Origin: Dyella acidiphila
GTDB lineage: Bacteria; Pseudomonadota; Gammaproteobacteria; Xanthomonadales; Rhodanobacteraceae
Assembly: GCF_014863405.1 (NCBI RefSeq)
Contig: NZ_JACZZA010000012.1
Span: forward strand, 124,001-188,000
Direction of reading: 5' to 3'
Length of the DNA stretch: 64,000 nucleotides
Shown here in pieces: positions 16,253 to 24,625 of the stretch. Position 1 is the stretch's first letter, and each line of letters opens with the position of its first letter. The notes beneath the pieces were generated by a model that did not search any database, had not been told where the DNA came from, and saw nothing but the letters and a program-made list of their open reading frames with translations. The translations under genes were made by a program, and so were the position numbers.

Positions 16253-17784
16253 GCATGCCGCCTTTCCAGCGGCTTCAATCCGCGCGCCGAAAAATACCGG
16301 TCCAGCGTCTCCCAGTTACTGGTCGGATCCACCAGCGCCACATACGTATCCGGGCGCAGCAGATACACCACGTTCTGCACCAGCCCGGCCGCCTGATATT
16401 CCGGCTGCCAGTCGAATTGCTGCAGAGCCACGCCGAAGCCTTTGCAGAAATCGATCAGCCCCGGCTGCGCTGCGCCATATACATGCACTTGCCAATCCAG
16501 CTGCGCGAGGCTGGCGAAATTATCTTCGTAGCCGGCCACCGCCCAGGGCAGGCGATCGCCGCCATGCACATGACCGGCCGCGCCCTGGCTCAGCGCACTG
16601 CCGCGATAATTGAGATTGAGCTGCGACACGGTGCCGAACAGGAAAGCGCGCGCGGTGGCACTGCGCGAGAGCACGCCCACCAGGGTCGGCGCCAGCCGCG
16701 TGCGCACCAGGTCGGCCCACCGGCCTTCAGCGCTGACCAGGCTGAAAACGCGGTCGGTGGTGTGCACCAGCTTGCGCGCAAAGCCGATGCGTTCGGCTTC
16801 GTAGCTGTCCAGCAGGCGATCGGGTGCGCAGCCGCGCACCACGCTGGCCAGCTTCCAGGCCAGATTGATCGCGTCGCCGATGCCGGTATTCATGCCCTGG
16901 CCACCGACCGGGCTATGGATATGCGCCGCATCGCCCAGTAAAAAAGCACGCCCATGGCGGAAGTGCTCGGTGACGCGGTGATGCACGCGATAGGTGGAAA
17001 ACCAGTGCACCTTGTCCACGACCAGATGCAGATGCTTGATGGCCTGGTCGCTGACATCGTCGAAGCCGAGATTTTCCGCACGCTCGGCGCGTTCACCGCG
17101 CACCGTGCCGACCAGACGCGCGTGATGCGCGCCGGCCAGCGGGAAGACGGCGAGAAAATCCGCTTCATCCAGATCGATATGCACCTCGCCGCCAAGCGCA
17201 GGCGAGCTCACTTCCACATCGGCCACATAAAACACTTGCGGATAGGTCCCACCCGGAAAACCGCTGCCAATCTGCTGGCGTACTTGCGAGCGGGCGCCGT
17301 CGCAGCCGGCGATATAAGTCGCCTCGACGCTGTGCTCGCTGCCATCGGCATGACGCAGCCGCGCCAGCACATGATCGGATTGCTCGCTGAAATCCAGCAG
17401 TTCGACTTCGCGCTGCACTCGCACACCTGCTGCGGCCAGGCGTTCAATCAACACGCGCTCGTGCTGATCCTGCGGAAACACCAGCATGAAGGGGAACGGC
17501 GTCAGATCCTCGCCGATGTTGGCGATCGGCAGATGCGCCACTTTTTCGCCGCGCGCCCATAGATTCACGCCACTGCCATGGACGCCGCCGGCGACCAGCG
17601 TATCGGCCAGTTCCAGTTGCTGGTACAGCTCCAGGGTACGGGCCTGCACCGCCAGCGCACGCGAGGTAGTGCCCGGCGCGGCGGCCTTGTCGATGATCTG
17701 CACGTTCACGCCGAGCCTGGTCAGCCACAGGGCGAGGACCAGTCCGGTAGGACCGGCGCCGACAATCAGGACATCGCTGCGCAT
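16249..17784 (-). CDS. FAD-dependent monooxygenase, PheA/TfdB class, second copy
   Basis: A 511-residue flavoprotein with VLIVGAGPTGLVLALWL at the N-terminus, AGCDGARSQVRQQIG near residue 165 and GDAAHIHSPVGGQGMNTGIG near residue 285. The layout matches the monooxygenase at 1875-3398, but many other positions differ, so they are paralogues rather than a recent copy. It should hydroxylate an aromatic or polycyclic compound with NAD(P)H and O2; the substrate is unknown. It is not next to a TetR or MarR gene; the nearest regulator is the BaeR-like gene starting at 18528, 54 bases upstream in the same orientation, so read-through from baeSR is possible. Its TAG stop lies inside the REP-like repeat. 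Confidence 0.88.
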   Translation of the reverse strand: MRSDVLIVGAGPTGLVLALWLTRLGVNVQIIDKAAAPGTTSRALAVQARTLELYQQLELADTLVAGGVHGSGVNLWARGEKVAHLPIANIGEDLTPFPFMLVFPQDQHERVLIERLAAAGVRVQREVELLDFSEQSDHVLARLRHADGSEHSVEATYIAGCDGARSQVRQQIGSGFPGGTYPQVFYVADVEVSSPALGGEVHIDLDEADFLAVFPLAGAHHARLVGTVRGERAERAENLGFDDVSDQAIKHLHLVVDKVHWFSTYRVHHRVTEHFRHGRAFLLGDAAHIHSPVGGQGMNTGIGDAINLAWKLASVVRGCAPDRLLDSYEAERIGFARKLVHTTDRVFSLVSAEGRWADLVRTRLAPTLVGVLSRSATARAFLFGTVSQLNLNYRGSALSQGAAGHVHGGDRLPWAVAGYEDNFASLAQLDWQVHVYGAAQPGLIDFCKGFGVALQQFDWQPEYQAAGLVQNVVYLLRPDTYVALVDPTSNWETLDRYFSARGLKPLERRHA

Positions 17785-17838
17785 GCGGGCTGCCTCGCGA
17801 AGGAATGCGGATTCAGGCGTGTTGAGCGCGCGCGGCGC

Positions 17839-18528
17839 TCAGTCCAGCTCCAGCTTATAACCAACGCCGTAGATGGAGCGGATCGGATCCTGTCCCGGCG
17901 CAGCCTGTTCCAGCTTGCGGCGCAAGTTCTTGATATGGCTGTCGACCGTGCGGTCGGTGACCACGCGGTGATCCAGGTACAGATTGTCCAGCAGCCGGTC
18001 ACGCGAGAACACGCGTCCTGGCGTGGCGGCCAGCGTCTTCAGCAGCCGGAATTCCACCGGCGTCAGATCCAGCACGATGCCGTGAAAGGTGGCGCGATGG
18101 GTGTTGTCGTCGATCTTCAGCATGCTGCCGGCGAGATCTGCCGGTGCCCGCGCGCGGCGCAGGATCGCCTTGATCCGCGCTACCACTTCGCGCGGACTGA
18201 ACGGCTTGCAGATGTAATCGTCCGCGCCCAGCTCCAGGCCGAGCAGACGATCGATTTCTTCCACCCGCGCGGTCAGCATCACGATCGGCACATCGCTGAA
18301 GCTGCGCAGTTCGCGGCAGATATCCAGGCCGTTGCGTCCCGGCAGCATCAGGTCCAGCAGCACCAGGTCGGGAGCATCGCGGCGAATGGCCGGAATCGCC
18401 TCGCGTCCGTCGGCCACCCACTGCCAGGCATAGCCGGCGGCGGCGAGATAGTCGCCGACCAGGGCGGCGAGCTTGGGCTCGTCTTCCACGATCAGGATGC
18501 GGGCGAGGGTGTCGGCGGTGCCGCTCAT
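17839..18528 (-). CDS. baeR: OmpR-family response regulator, BaeR-like
   Basis: A 229-residue regulator with a receiver domain (acidic pocket E15-D16, phospho-acceptor Asp59 in LLDLMLPG, Lys in CKPFSP) and a C-terminal winged helix ([20 protein letters not shown], then [13 protein letters not shown]). The segment [20 protein letters not shown] is especially close to BaeR, which controls envelope-stress and drug-efflux genes in enterobacteria. The ATG at 18528 overlaps the kinase stop codon by one base (TGATG), so translation is coupled. The orthology call rests on motif similarity of both partners; target genes are unknown. Confidence 0.88.
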   Translation of the reverse strand: MSGTADTLARILIVEDEPKLAALVGDYLAAAGYAWQWVADGREAIPAIRRDAPDLVLLDLMLPGRNGLDICRELRSFSDVPIVMLTARVEEIDRLLGLELGADDYICKPFSPREVVARIKAILRRARAPADLAGSMLKIDDNTHRATFHGIVLDLTPVEFRLLKTLAATPGRVFSRDRLLDNLYLDHRVVTDRTVDSHIKNLRRKLEQAAPGQDPIRSIYGVGYKLELD

Positions 18529-20060
18529 CAGCGTTGCTCCACGGGCAGGCGAATGCTCAGCCACAGTCCGCCCAGCGGCGATGCCTTGGCCTCGATGCTG
18601 CCGCCGTGCGCATCCACGATGGCCCGGCAGATCGCCAGCCCCAGGCCGGCGCCGCCGCTGATGCGATTGCGCGAGGACTCCACCCGGTAGAAGCGCTCGA
18701 ACAGCCGAGGCAGATGCTCAGCATCGACACCGGGCTTGCTGTCCTGCAGATCGACGCTGACGTGCTCACCGGCACGGCCGCAGACAATGCGCAGTTGGCC
18801 GCCGGCATCGGTGTAGCGCAGGCTGTTCTCGATCAGGTTGGTGAACAGCTGGTGCAGACGCCCCTCGTCGGCATGGATCACCACCGGCGTAGCCGGCAGC
18901 TTGAGTTCGCAAAGCACGCCGGCCTTGCGGAACCGTTCCTGGAATGCATCGATCGTATCGCTCAGCAGCTTGCCAAGGTCCAGGTCGATCTTGCGGTAGA
19001 CGATGGTGCCTAGGTCCGCCAGCGACAGCTGATAAAGATCGTCGATCAGCTTGCTCAGCGTGGCCACTTCCATCTGCAGCGATTTCAGTGCTTCGCCGTC
19101 GAAATGGCGCACGCCGTCTTCCAGCGCTTCCAGTTCGCCGCGGATGATCGCCAGCGGCGTACGCAATTCGTGCGACACATCGGCCACGAATTCGCGGCGC
19201 ATCGATTCATTGCGCTCCAGCACTACGGCCAGCCGATTGAAGTCGCGCGCCAGCTGGCCCAGTTCGTCGTGCGCCTGCGTGGCCACGCGCGAGCTGTAGT
19301 CGCCACGCGCCAGCGCATGCGTGGCGCGCGCGATGCGATGCACCGGCGTCAACAGCGTACGTGCCAGCCAGATCGCCAGCAGGCCGGCCAGCACCAGCGC
19401 GGCAATGCCGATCAGCCAGCTGGCGCGGTACTGGCCTTGCTGGAAGCGCACATCGCCCAGTGCGCTGACTTCGCGAAACGGCAGCATCAGCAAGGTACCG
19501 ACCGTGCGCCCATTTACCGTCACCGGGAATTTGGTCGTATGCGCGGATATCGCCATGGCCGGATTGCCGAACAGGAACTGGCCTTGCTCGTCCAGCAGCG
19601 CGAAACGCGTGCCGGTGCCGGTGAGATCGGGTACGCCGCTGGAAGGCAGATGGCCGGCATTGCCGAACGGCGGTGGCTGATCGTGCGGTGGCAGCGGCGG
19701 TGGATTGCCGGGTGGCGGTTCGCCGCCGTTGTCCGGCGGAGGCATGTCGAAATCGCTGCCGGGACCGCCGCGCGGCGGTCCTGGTTCGTGATTGCCGAAG
19801 GGGCCGGGCGCACCGAACGCGCGCATCAATTCGAACCAGGCGCGCGGATTGTCGCGCAGGAACTGCCAGCTGCCGTGCTCCTTGTAGGCCGCGCCAAGCG
19901 AAGAAGCCACGCTCTGCATGCGTGCGCTTTCCTGCTCCGACAGATAGCCCAGAAAGCCGCGGTCGAAACTCAGGCGCGCGGCCACGCCCATGGCGAGCAC
20001 GGCAAAAACAGCCACGGCAAGCATGGCCAGAAACAGTTTGGCGGTAAGGCCAGGGCGCAT
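18528..20060 (-). CDS. baeS: Sensor histidine kinase, BaeS-like, with proline-rich periplasmic segment
   Basis: A 510-residue kinase: first membrane helix at residues 10-30, periplasmic region to ~215, second helix ~217-237, HAMP ~240-290, the phospho-acceptor His297 in [12 protein letters not shown], and an ATPase domain with an N-box around [12 protein letters not shown] and a G-box [10 protein letters not shown]. From the H-box through [20 protein letters not shown] it resembles BaeS closely. BaeS is ~467 residues; the excess is a periplasmic stretch at ~95-150 unusually rich in Pro, Gly and Asp ([19 protein letters not shown]). It forms an operon with the overlapping baeR. BaeS senses envelope damage by toxic compounds, which fits the neighbouring resistance-type genes. 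Confidence 0.87.
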   Translation of the reverse strand: MRPGLTAKLFLAMLAVAVFAVLAMGVAARLSFDRGFLGYLSEQESARMQSVASSLGAAYKEHGSWQFLRDNPRAWFELMRAFGAPGPFGNHEPGPPRGGPGSDFDMPPPDNGGEPPPGNPPPLPPHDQPPPFGNAGHLPSSGVPDLTGTGTRFALLDEQGQFLFGNPAMAISAHTTKFPVTVNGRTVGTLLMLPFREVSALGDVRFQQGQYRASWLIGIAALVLAGLLAIWLARTLLTPVHRIARATHALARGDYSSRVATQAHDELGQLARDFNRLAVVLERNESMRREFVADVSHELRTPLAIIRGELEALEDGVRHFDGEALKSLQMEVATLSKLIDDLYQLSLADLGTIVYRKIDLDLGKLLSDTIDAFQERFRKAGVLCELKLPATPVVIHADEGRLHQLFTNLIENSLRYTDAGGQLRIVCGRAGEHVSVDLQDSKPGVDAEHLPRLFERFYRVESSRNRISGGAGLGLAICRAIVDAHGGSIEAKASPLGGLWLSIRLPVEQR

Positions 20061-20226
20061 GGACAGTTAAAATTCGTGGGAGTTCCAGGCTGTCATTAGC
20101 GCCTTTTTTTACAGTCCGATTCAAGCCAAACGCGCCGGCTCCACACAATCTCCAAATTTCCTGCACAGTTGTCCGCCAAGGTGGGCTTGTGCGGCGCCGC
20201 ATCCGGTGCGCGACCGGGCAGGCGTC

Positions 20227-20625
20227 ATGGTTTCAGGCAAACGCAAGGCAGCCATCGAGTTCCTCCACTTCCTGGCGGACATCTCCGATCCCGTCACCGG
20301 CAGCATCTCGTGCATGCGCCTGGCCGCGTGGCTGGGCATGCCCGAGCAGGAATTGCAGAAGCGCTGGATCCGCCGCGGCACGCGCGTGGAATGGCAAACC
20401 TTTGCCGACGAACTGCTGGCCGTGCTGGATGCCGCGCAAGCGCAAGGTCATGGCCTGGAGCGGGTCATCGACTGGTACCTCAACACACCGATCGGACAAG
20501 CGGACCAGCGGACGGCCGATCAGCTTGTCATCGCCGGAGAAGCACGATGGCTTACGCGACAGCTCGAGATCTTCCGTTTAATAGTCAGCATGCCGCGGCG
20601 GAGCCACGCTCTGTCGCTGCACTGA
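20227..20625 (+). CDS. Small protein resembling MbcA/ParS/Xre-type antitoxins
   Basis: A 132-residue protein. The C-terminal part, GLERVIDWYLNTPIGQADQR followed by TADQLVIAGEARWLTRQLEI, resembles the toxin-binding domain (DUF2384) that closes Xre/MbcA antitoxins, while residues 20-50 (ISCMRLAAWLGMPEQELQKR) could be a helix-turn-helix. No RES-domain toxin is adjacent. Its 3' end overlaps the start of the AraC-type gene by 79 bases in another frame, so the two are co-transcribed and translationally linked. The ATG at 20227 is preferred over a GTG at 20206, but neither has a strong ribosome site. Family assignment is tentative. Confidence 0.5.
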   Translation: MVSGKRKAAIEFLHFLADISDPVTGSISCMRLAAWLGMPEQELQKRWIRRGTRVEWQTFADELLAVLDAAQAQGHGLERVIDWYLNTPIGQADQRTADQLVIAGEARWLTRQLEIFRLIVSMPRRSHALSLH

Positions 20626-21695
20626 CGGCCACGGCCGAGGCCGGCGACCTGCTGCCGCCGCGCAGCCCGAGCCGGGTGCAGAAGTTATACAAGGACGACG
20701 TACCGGTCGAATACGCCACCGCGTTGTTGCAGCTGCTGGAACAACAAGGCATTGCACGCGAACTGGCATTGCAGGGCACCGGCATCCAGCCGGCGCAGCT
20801 GCAGGACCAGTCGCGCCTGACCACGCATCAGGACGCCATGCTGCTGACCAATGCAGTGCGGCTCACGCGAGATGCGGGTATCGGTTGCCAGATCGGCCTG
20901 CACAGCGCGCTGACCTGGCACGGCCTGCTCGGCTACGGCCTGATGAGCTGCGCCACCCTGCGCGAGGCCTTGCAACTGTGGACCGGCTTTCTCGACTTGC
21001 GCACCACCACCTTCAGCATGCAGCTGAGCGAGCGCGATGGCTACGCCGAGCTGCGCGTGCACGATCTGGCACCGCGCGCGCCGATGCGTTTTTGCGCGGT
21101 CGACCGCCTGCTCACCATGACCACGCGTCTGTGCGAACAGCTGGCCCAGCGTCCGTTGCCGGAACTGGAGATCTGGCACAAGGAGAGCGAACCGTTGCAC
21201 TACGCGCGCTATCGCAAACGCATGGCTGCCACCCGCTTCGAGACCGGGCTGTGCCAGATCCGGCTGCGTTCGGTCGACCTGGACACGCCGCTGGCCAACG
21301 CCAACGCCATCATGTATCGCCACATCACCACCCAATGCGGCCGCGAACGCGCGCGCCTGCGTCGTTCGGACGACCTGGTGGTGCGCATCATGGATCTGTT
21401 GCAGCGGCACGAAGGCGAATATCCCGGCATCGAGCAGGCAGCAGGCACGCTATGCATGTCCAGCCGTACGCTCAAGCGCAAGCTGCAGCGGCTAGGCTTG
21501 AACTATCGCGGGCTGGTCGACGATGCGCGCAAGGATGCCGTGCTGCGCGAGGTGCTGAATCCGATGCTGCGCTTTGACGAGATTGCGCTGCGCATGGGGT
21601 ATTCCGATCCGGCCAATCTGACACGGGCGTTCCGGCGCTGGACCGGTGAATCGCCGAGTCAGTATCGGGCGAGGCTGCTGGCCACGGGCAGGTAA
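20547..21695 (+). CDS. AraC family regulator with arabinose-binding-type N-terminal domain
   Basis: A 382-residue regulator. The N-terminal ~230 residues resemble the Arabinose_bd module (ELALQGTGIQPAQLQDQSRL, then LTWHGLLGYGLMSCATLREA). The C-terminal ~100 residues form two helix-turn-helices (IEQAAGTLCMSSRTLKRKLQ and FDEIALRMGYSDPANLTRAF). The ATG at 20547 is backed by a GGAGA site five bases upstream. Relatives usually control catabolic or virulence genes in response to a small ligand. The gene is translationally linked to the antitoxin-like gene, an unusual pairing. Possible targets include the type VI effector gene 224 bases downstream, but nothing in the sequence proves this. Confidence 0.87.
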   Translation: MAYATARDLPFNSQHAAAEPRSVAALTATAEAGDLLPPRSPSRVQKLYKDDVPVEYATALLQLLEQQGIARELALQGTGIQPAQLQDQSRLTTHQDAMLLTNAVRLTRDAGIGCQIGLHSALTWHGLLGYGLMSCATLREALQLWTGFLDLRTTTFSMQLSERDGYAELRVHDLAPRAPMRFCAVDRLLTMTTRLCEQLAQRPLPELEIWHKESEPLHYARYRKRMAATRFETGLCQIRLRSVDLDTPLANANAIMYRHITTQCGRERARLRRSDDLVVRIMDLLQRHEGEYPGIEQAAGTLCMSSRTLKRKLQRLGLNYRGLVDDARKDAVLREVLNPMLRFDEIALRMGYSDPANLTRAFRRWTGESPSQYRARLLATGR

Positions 21696-21826
21696 CGCTG
21701 CGGTGATCCCGCTTGCGGCCGCTATTTGGCTTAGGGCACCGCCGCCGATTTCCACATACACCATCATCCTGCGCTGACAACATATGGCGGCGTAGCCAGA
21801 TTGGGGCGACGTACCACGCTGCAGAT

Positions 21827-21853
21827 CATCCCTGTTTCAAGGCAACAGGGATG
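21827..21853 (+). promoter_or_regulatory. Stem-loop upstream of the PAAR-lipase gene
   Basis: CATCCCTGTT (21827-21836) and AACAGGGATG (21844-21853) pair perfectly over ten bases around TCAAGGC. No T-run follows on either strand. It ends 65 bases before the effector start codon and could be a leader structure, a regulator site or the end of the AraC transcript. Confidence 0.45.
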
Positions 21854-21918
21854 TTCCCATGCATGTTTCTCCCGCATTCGCTACTCATGTGTGCTGCACA
21901 CGTGAGGAGGGCTAGCCG

Positions 21919-23820
21919 ATGGCCCTGCTACGCAGCGGCGGCCCGATCCGGCTCGGCGACGCGCTCGTGCACGGGGGCCGGGTGATCTACGTCCGGCAAA
22001 CCACGCACCCGATCTATGGCAAAGGCATCGCCCATCGCGGCGACATGGCCCAATGCCAGCGGCACGACGGTGTATTTCCCTTTGTGGAGGGCTGCTACGG
22101 TCGCAGCAGCTACGGCAGTGGCATCGTGCTGGAAGGACACCGCCTGGCCTGCGGCTGTTTTGCCGTCAGCAGCTGCGCCAGCACTTTCACCATCAGCGAC
22201 TGGTTTCCGTCGGAACTGGGCGCGGCACTGGCGCGGGCTCACGCCGAGGGGCCCGTGCCTGGTTCGGCATCGCGCTGGATCCCGCCACCGATGCCCGCCG
22301 GGTACTTCTTTCCCGAGGAGACGCAGGCCCATCCGCTGGTGACGCTGCGCATCGGGCTGTTCTTCGATGGCACCGGCAACAATGCCGATAACGCGGCGAT
22401 GGGCGAGCACTGTCGGATAACACCGAAAAGCGAGGCTGAAGCGCGGGCGCTGTTGGCGTGCAAGCCCTATATGACGACGGGCTCGCCTGAAGGGCATGCG
22501 ATAAGCCGGGCCGGGAGCTATGGCAATGGAGTGAGCAATATCGGCCGGCTGTTTGGTCTTTATCAAGACAGCGCTGAAGCAAGCGGGCATCCGAAATTTG
22601 GTGAGACCTATGTCACTCCCATTTACGTCCCAGGTGTCGGCACGCGGGCTGGGGAGAAAGATTCATCGTTAGACATGATAACCGGTGCAGGCAGCACGGG
22701 AATTTTTGCACGGGTGGAGGAAGCCCTGACCGAACAAGCACACCGGACACTGCAAAACTTTGCCCATCAACATGAAGATGCCTGGATCACCGACATCATC
22801 TTCGATGTATTCGGCTTTAGTCGTGGCGCGGCAGCTGCACGACATGCCATCAACCAGATCAATTTGAAGGAACATGGCCCGTTGTCCCGCGCAATTGCAG
22901 TCAGCAAGCTGAAGCTTGCGCCAGGCTTTGACTGGGGGGCACATATACGCGTCGGCTTTGCCGGCCTGTTTGATACCGTGGCGCATGTCGGTAACGTCAA
23001 GGGTGACCCGCAATCGCTTGCACTGTGGGCTGGTATTGATATCTGTCTACGCAAAGACTGCGCCGATGCCGTGGTGCACCTGACGGCGCGCGATGAGCAT
23101 CGCTTGAATTTTCCGCTAACCAGCGTCGCGCCACCCTGGAAAGATATCCCTTTGCCCGGCGTGCATGCCGACCTTGGTGGCGGATACAGAGATGACGATG
23201 GAATTGAGGATGTATTGCTCTCGCGGCCGGTAATTTCGCAGGAATTCAAATGGACGCCACTGGAGAAAACCCAGGCTTTCAAGGAGGTATCGAAGCAGTT
23301 GGCTGCTATCCGTCAAGACTATTCTGCTTTGGCGAACGAGATTGATATATGTACTTGGATCGTAGCGACTTCGACGAAGGATCCCTCATCGGATGGAAGG
23401 CCTCAATTGAGCACGAATTGGTTCATGGAGCGATTTACTGGGCCGATTCAAAGTGTTGGCGCCGCAGTTCGTTTACGACATAAGGTAAGTAACAACTATG
23501 CTCTGGCAGCACTGCGAATTATGCATGCCATGGCGACAGACAAGGGCGTGCCGTTCGATCCCATACCCCACGCGACGCAATACAAAATACGTGATGAGCT
23601 GTTGCCAATTGCTGAAAAGATGCTGATTCATGCACGTGGCGAAAATCACGATTTTTCACCGGAACAAGAGCGCATTTTGCAAACGTCATATCTACATCAT
23701 TCAGCAAACTGGAACATGCTTCGACCTGACGATGGCGAACCCCTCGCACTGTATTACATTGATCGTCCCGCCGAAAAAGGAGAACGGGTTATCTTCCCCA
23801 ATCTGGACGATCCTTCGTGA
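21919..23820 (+). CDS. Type VI secretion effector: PAAR domain fused to DUF2235/Tle-type lipase
   Basis: A 633-residue protein. Residues 1-~90 look like a PAAR tip domain: GGPIRLGDALVHGGRVI, then GIAHRGDMAQCQRH, and a closing LEGHRLACGC. From ~145 on it carries DUF2235 hallmarks: GLFFDGTGNNADN, the nucleophile elbow GFSRGAA with Ser301, and the His/Asp segment VHADLGGGY (His416, Asp418). PAAR proteins cap the VgrG spike; attached DUF2235 domains (Tle1-like) are phospholipases that degrade membranes of rival cells. The start has a strong GAGGAGGG site. No VgrG, Hcp or other T6SS gene is in the window, so it is an orphan cassette. From about 22.6 kb the DNA is visibly less GC-rich than its neighbours, a sign of transfer. 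Confidence 0.88.
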   Translation: MALLRSGGPIRLGDALVHGGRVIYVRQTTHPIYGKGIAHRGDMAQCQRHDGVFPFVEGCYGRSSYGSGIVLEGHRLACGCFAVSSCASTFTISDWFPSELGAALARAHAEGPVPGSASRWIPPPMPAGYFFPEETQAHPLVTLRIGLFFDGTGNNADNAAMGEHCRITPKSEAEARALLACKPYMTTGSPEGHAISRAGSYGNGVSNIGRLFGLYQDSAEASGHPKFGETYVTPIYVPGVGTRAGEKDSSLDMITGAGSTGIFARVEEALTEQAHRTLQNFAHQHEDAWITDIIFDVFGFSRGAAAARHAINQINLKEHGPLSRAIAVSKLKLAPGFDWGAHIRVGFAGLFDTVAHVGNVKGDPQSLALWAGIDICLRKDCADAVVHLTARDEHRLNFPLTSVAPPWKDIPLPGVHADLGGGYRDDDGIEDVLLSRPVISQEFKWTPLEKTQAFKEVSKQLAAIRQDYSALANEIDICTWIVATSTKDPSSDGRPQLSTNWFMERFTGPIQSVGAAVRLRHKVSNNYALAALRIMHAMATDKGVPFDPIPHATQYKIRDELLPIAEKMLIHARGENHDFSPEQERILQTSYLHHSANWNMLRPDDGEPLALYYIDRPAEKGERVIFPNLDDPS

Positions 23821-24482
23821 GACATATTTGGATTTTAGGGATATCGCTCACACTGATATCTTCCCTATCAGCTTGCGACCAGTCCGAACCGGGCCTCCCT
23901 TATCAGGCTTGGCGTATCGGCTTTCTTGCACCACAAAATATGGAAGCTTGGACTGAACAGGCGATCGTCGAAGATGTCCACGGCCATACGTTCTACAACT
24001 ACGAAAGTGGAACCGTGGCCATGGTTTATAACCCTGATTCCGCATCTTGGTCGCGTGATATCGGCTGGGGCAAAGGAAAGTATGTTGTTGGTGCAGCCTT
24101 ACCCAAGAGCGTTTACGTGCGCTGGCAGTCGCTGGTAGAACGGCAGACCTATAGCGTCACGCTTGAGATTCCCGAACTCGCCCGACGGCAGATGTTGTTG
24201 CAAGCACCTGCGCTGATAGAAGCAGCTGGCTCAACCCACAATAAGGAGTACTACAACGCCGTAGCCGTCGGGCTTGCCCCAGGCGGAATTGTGCGTATAT
24301 GGATTACCGGGCCCGGACTGACCGCGATTCCGATGATGTGTGTGCACGCCCAAATCGAGTCCATAGGACCAAGCCAGGGGCAAACCAACGGGACTTATGC
24401 GTATTCCCGTGATCAACTGAACCCCGTGGCACAGGCTTATCTGAAGACACACACCATTCCCTACGGAATCTGGGGCTGCTGA
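23817..24482 (+). CDS. Lipoprotein, probable immunity protein for the PAAR-lipase (DUF2931-like)
   Basis: A 221-residue protein starting with GTG that overlaps the effector stop by four bases (GTGA), the tightest form of translational coupling. The leader ends in the lipobox LSAC with Cys20, and Asp21 at +2 would hold it in the inner membrane under the E. coli sorting rule. The segment ALPKSVYVRWQSLVERQTYS resembles DUF2931 proteins, lipoproteins commonly encoded beside T6SS lipase effectors. A periplasm-facing lipoprotein is the expected form of protection against a Tle lipase delivered to the periplasm. Direct immunity function is inferred from position and topology. Confidence 0.72.
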   Translation: MRHIWILGISLTLISSLSACDQSEPGLPYQAWRIGFLAPQNMEAWTEQAIVEDVHGHTFYNYESGTVAMVYNPDSASWSRDIGWGKGKYVVGAALPKSVYVRWQSLVERQTYSVTLEIPELARRQMLLQAPALIEAAGSTHNKEYYNAVAVGLAPGGIVRIWITGPGLTAIPMMCVHAQIESIGPSQGQTNGTYAYSRDQLNPVAQAYLKTHTIPYGIWGC

Positions 24483-24570
24483 CCGGCACTTTTCGATCAC
24501 TTAAACGCGGACTTCAGTGGGACCGCCGGTGCGAGCATGGTTGCGGTTAGCGAATCTTCGAGCGTCAAGC

Positions 24571-24601
24571 AAAACAGAGGCCGCCATACAGGCGGCCTCT
24601 G
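24571..24601 (-). terminator. Terminator of the TonB-dependent receptor gene
   Basis: CAGAGGCCGCC (24575-24585) and GGCGGCCTCTG (24591-24601) pair perfectly over 11 bases around ATACA. On the minus strand four T residues follow (24574-24571). It lies 25 bases past the receptor stop codon. Confidence 0.82.
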
Positions 24602-24625
24602 TCATTGCAACGCGCCGACATCCGC

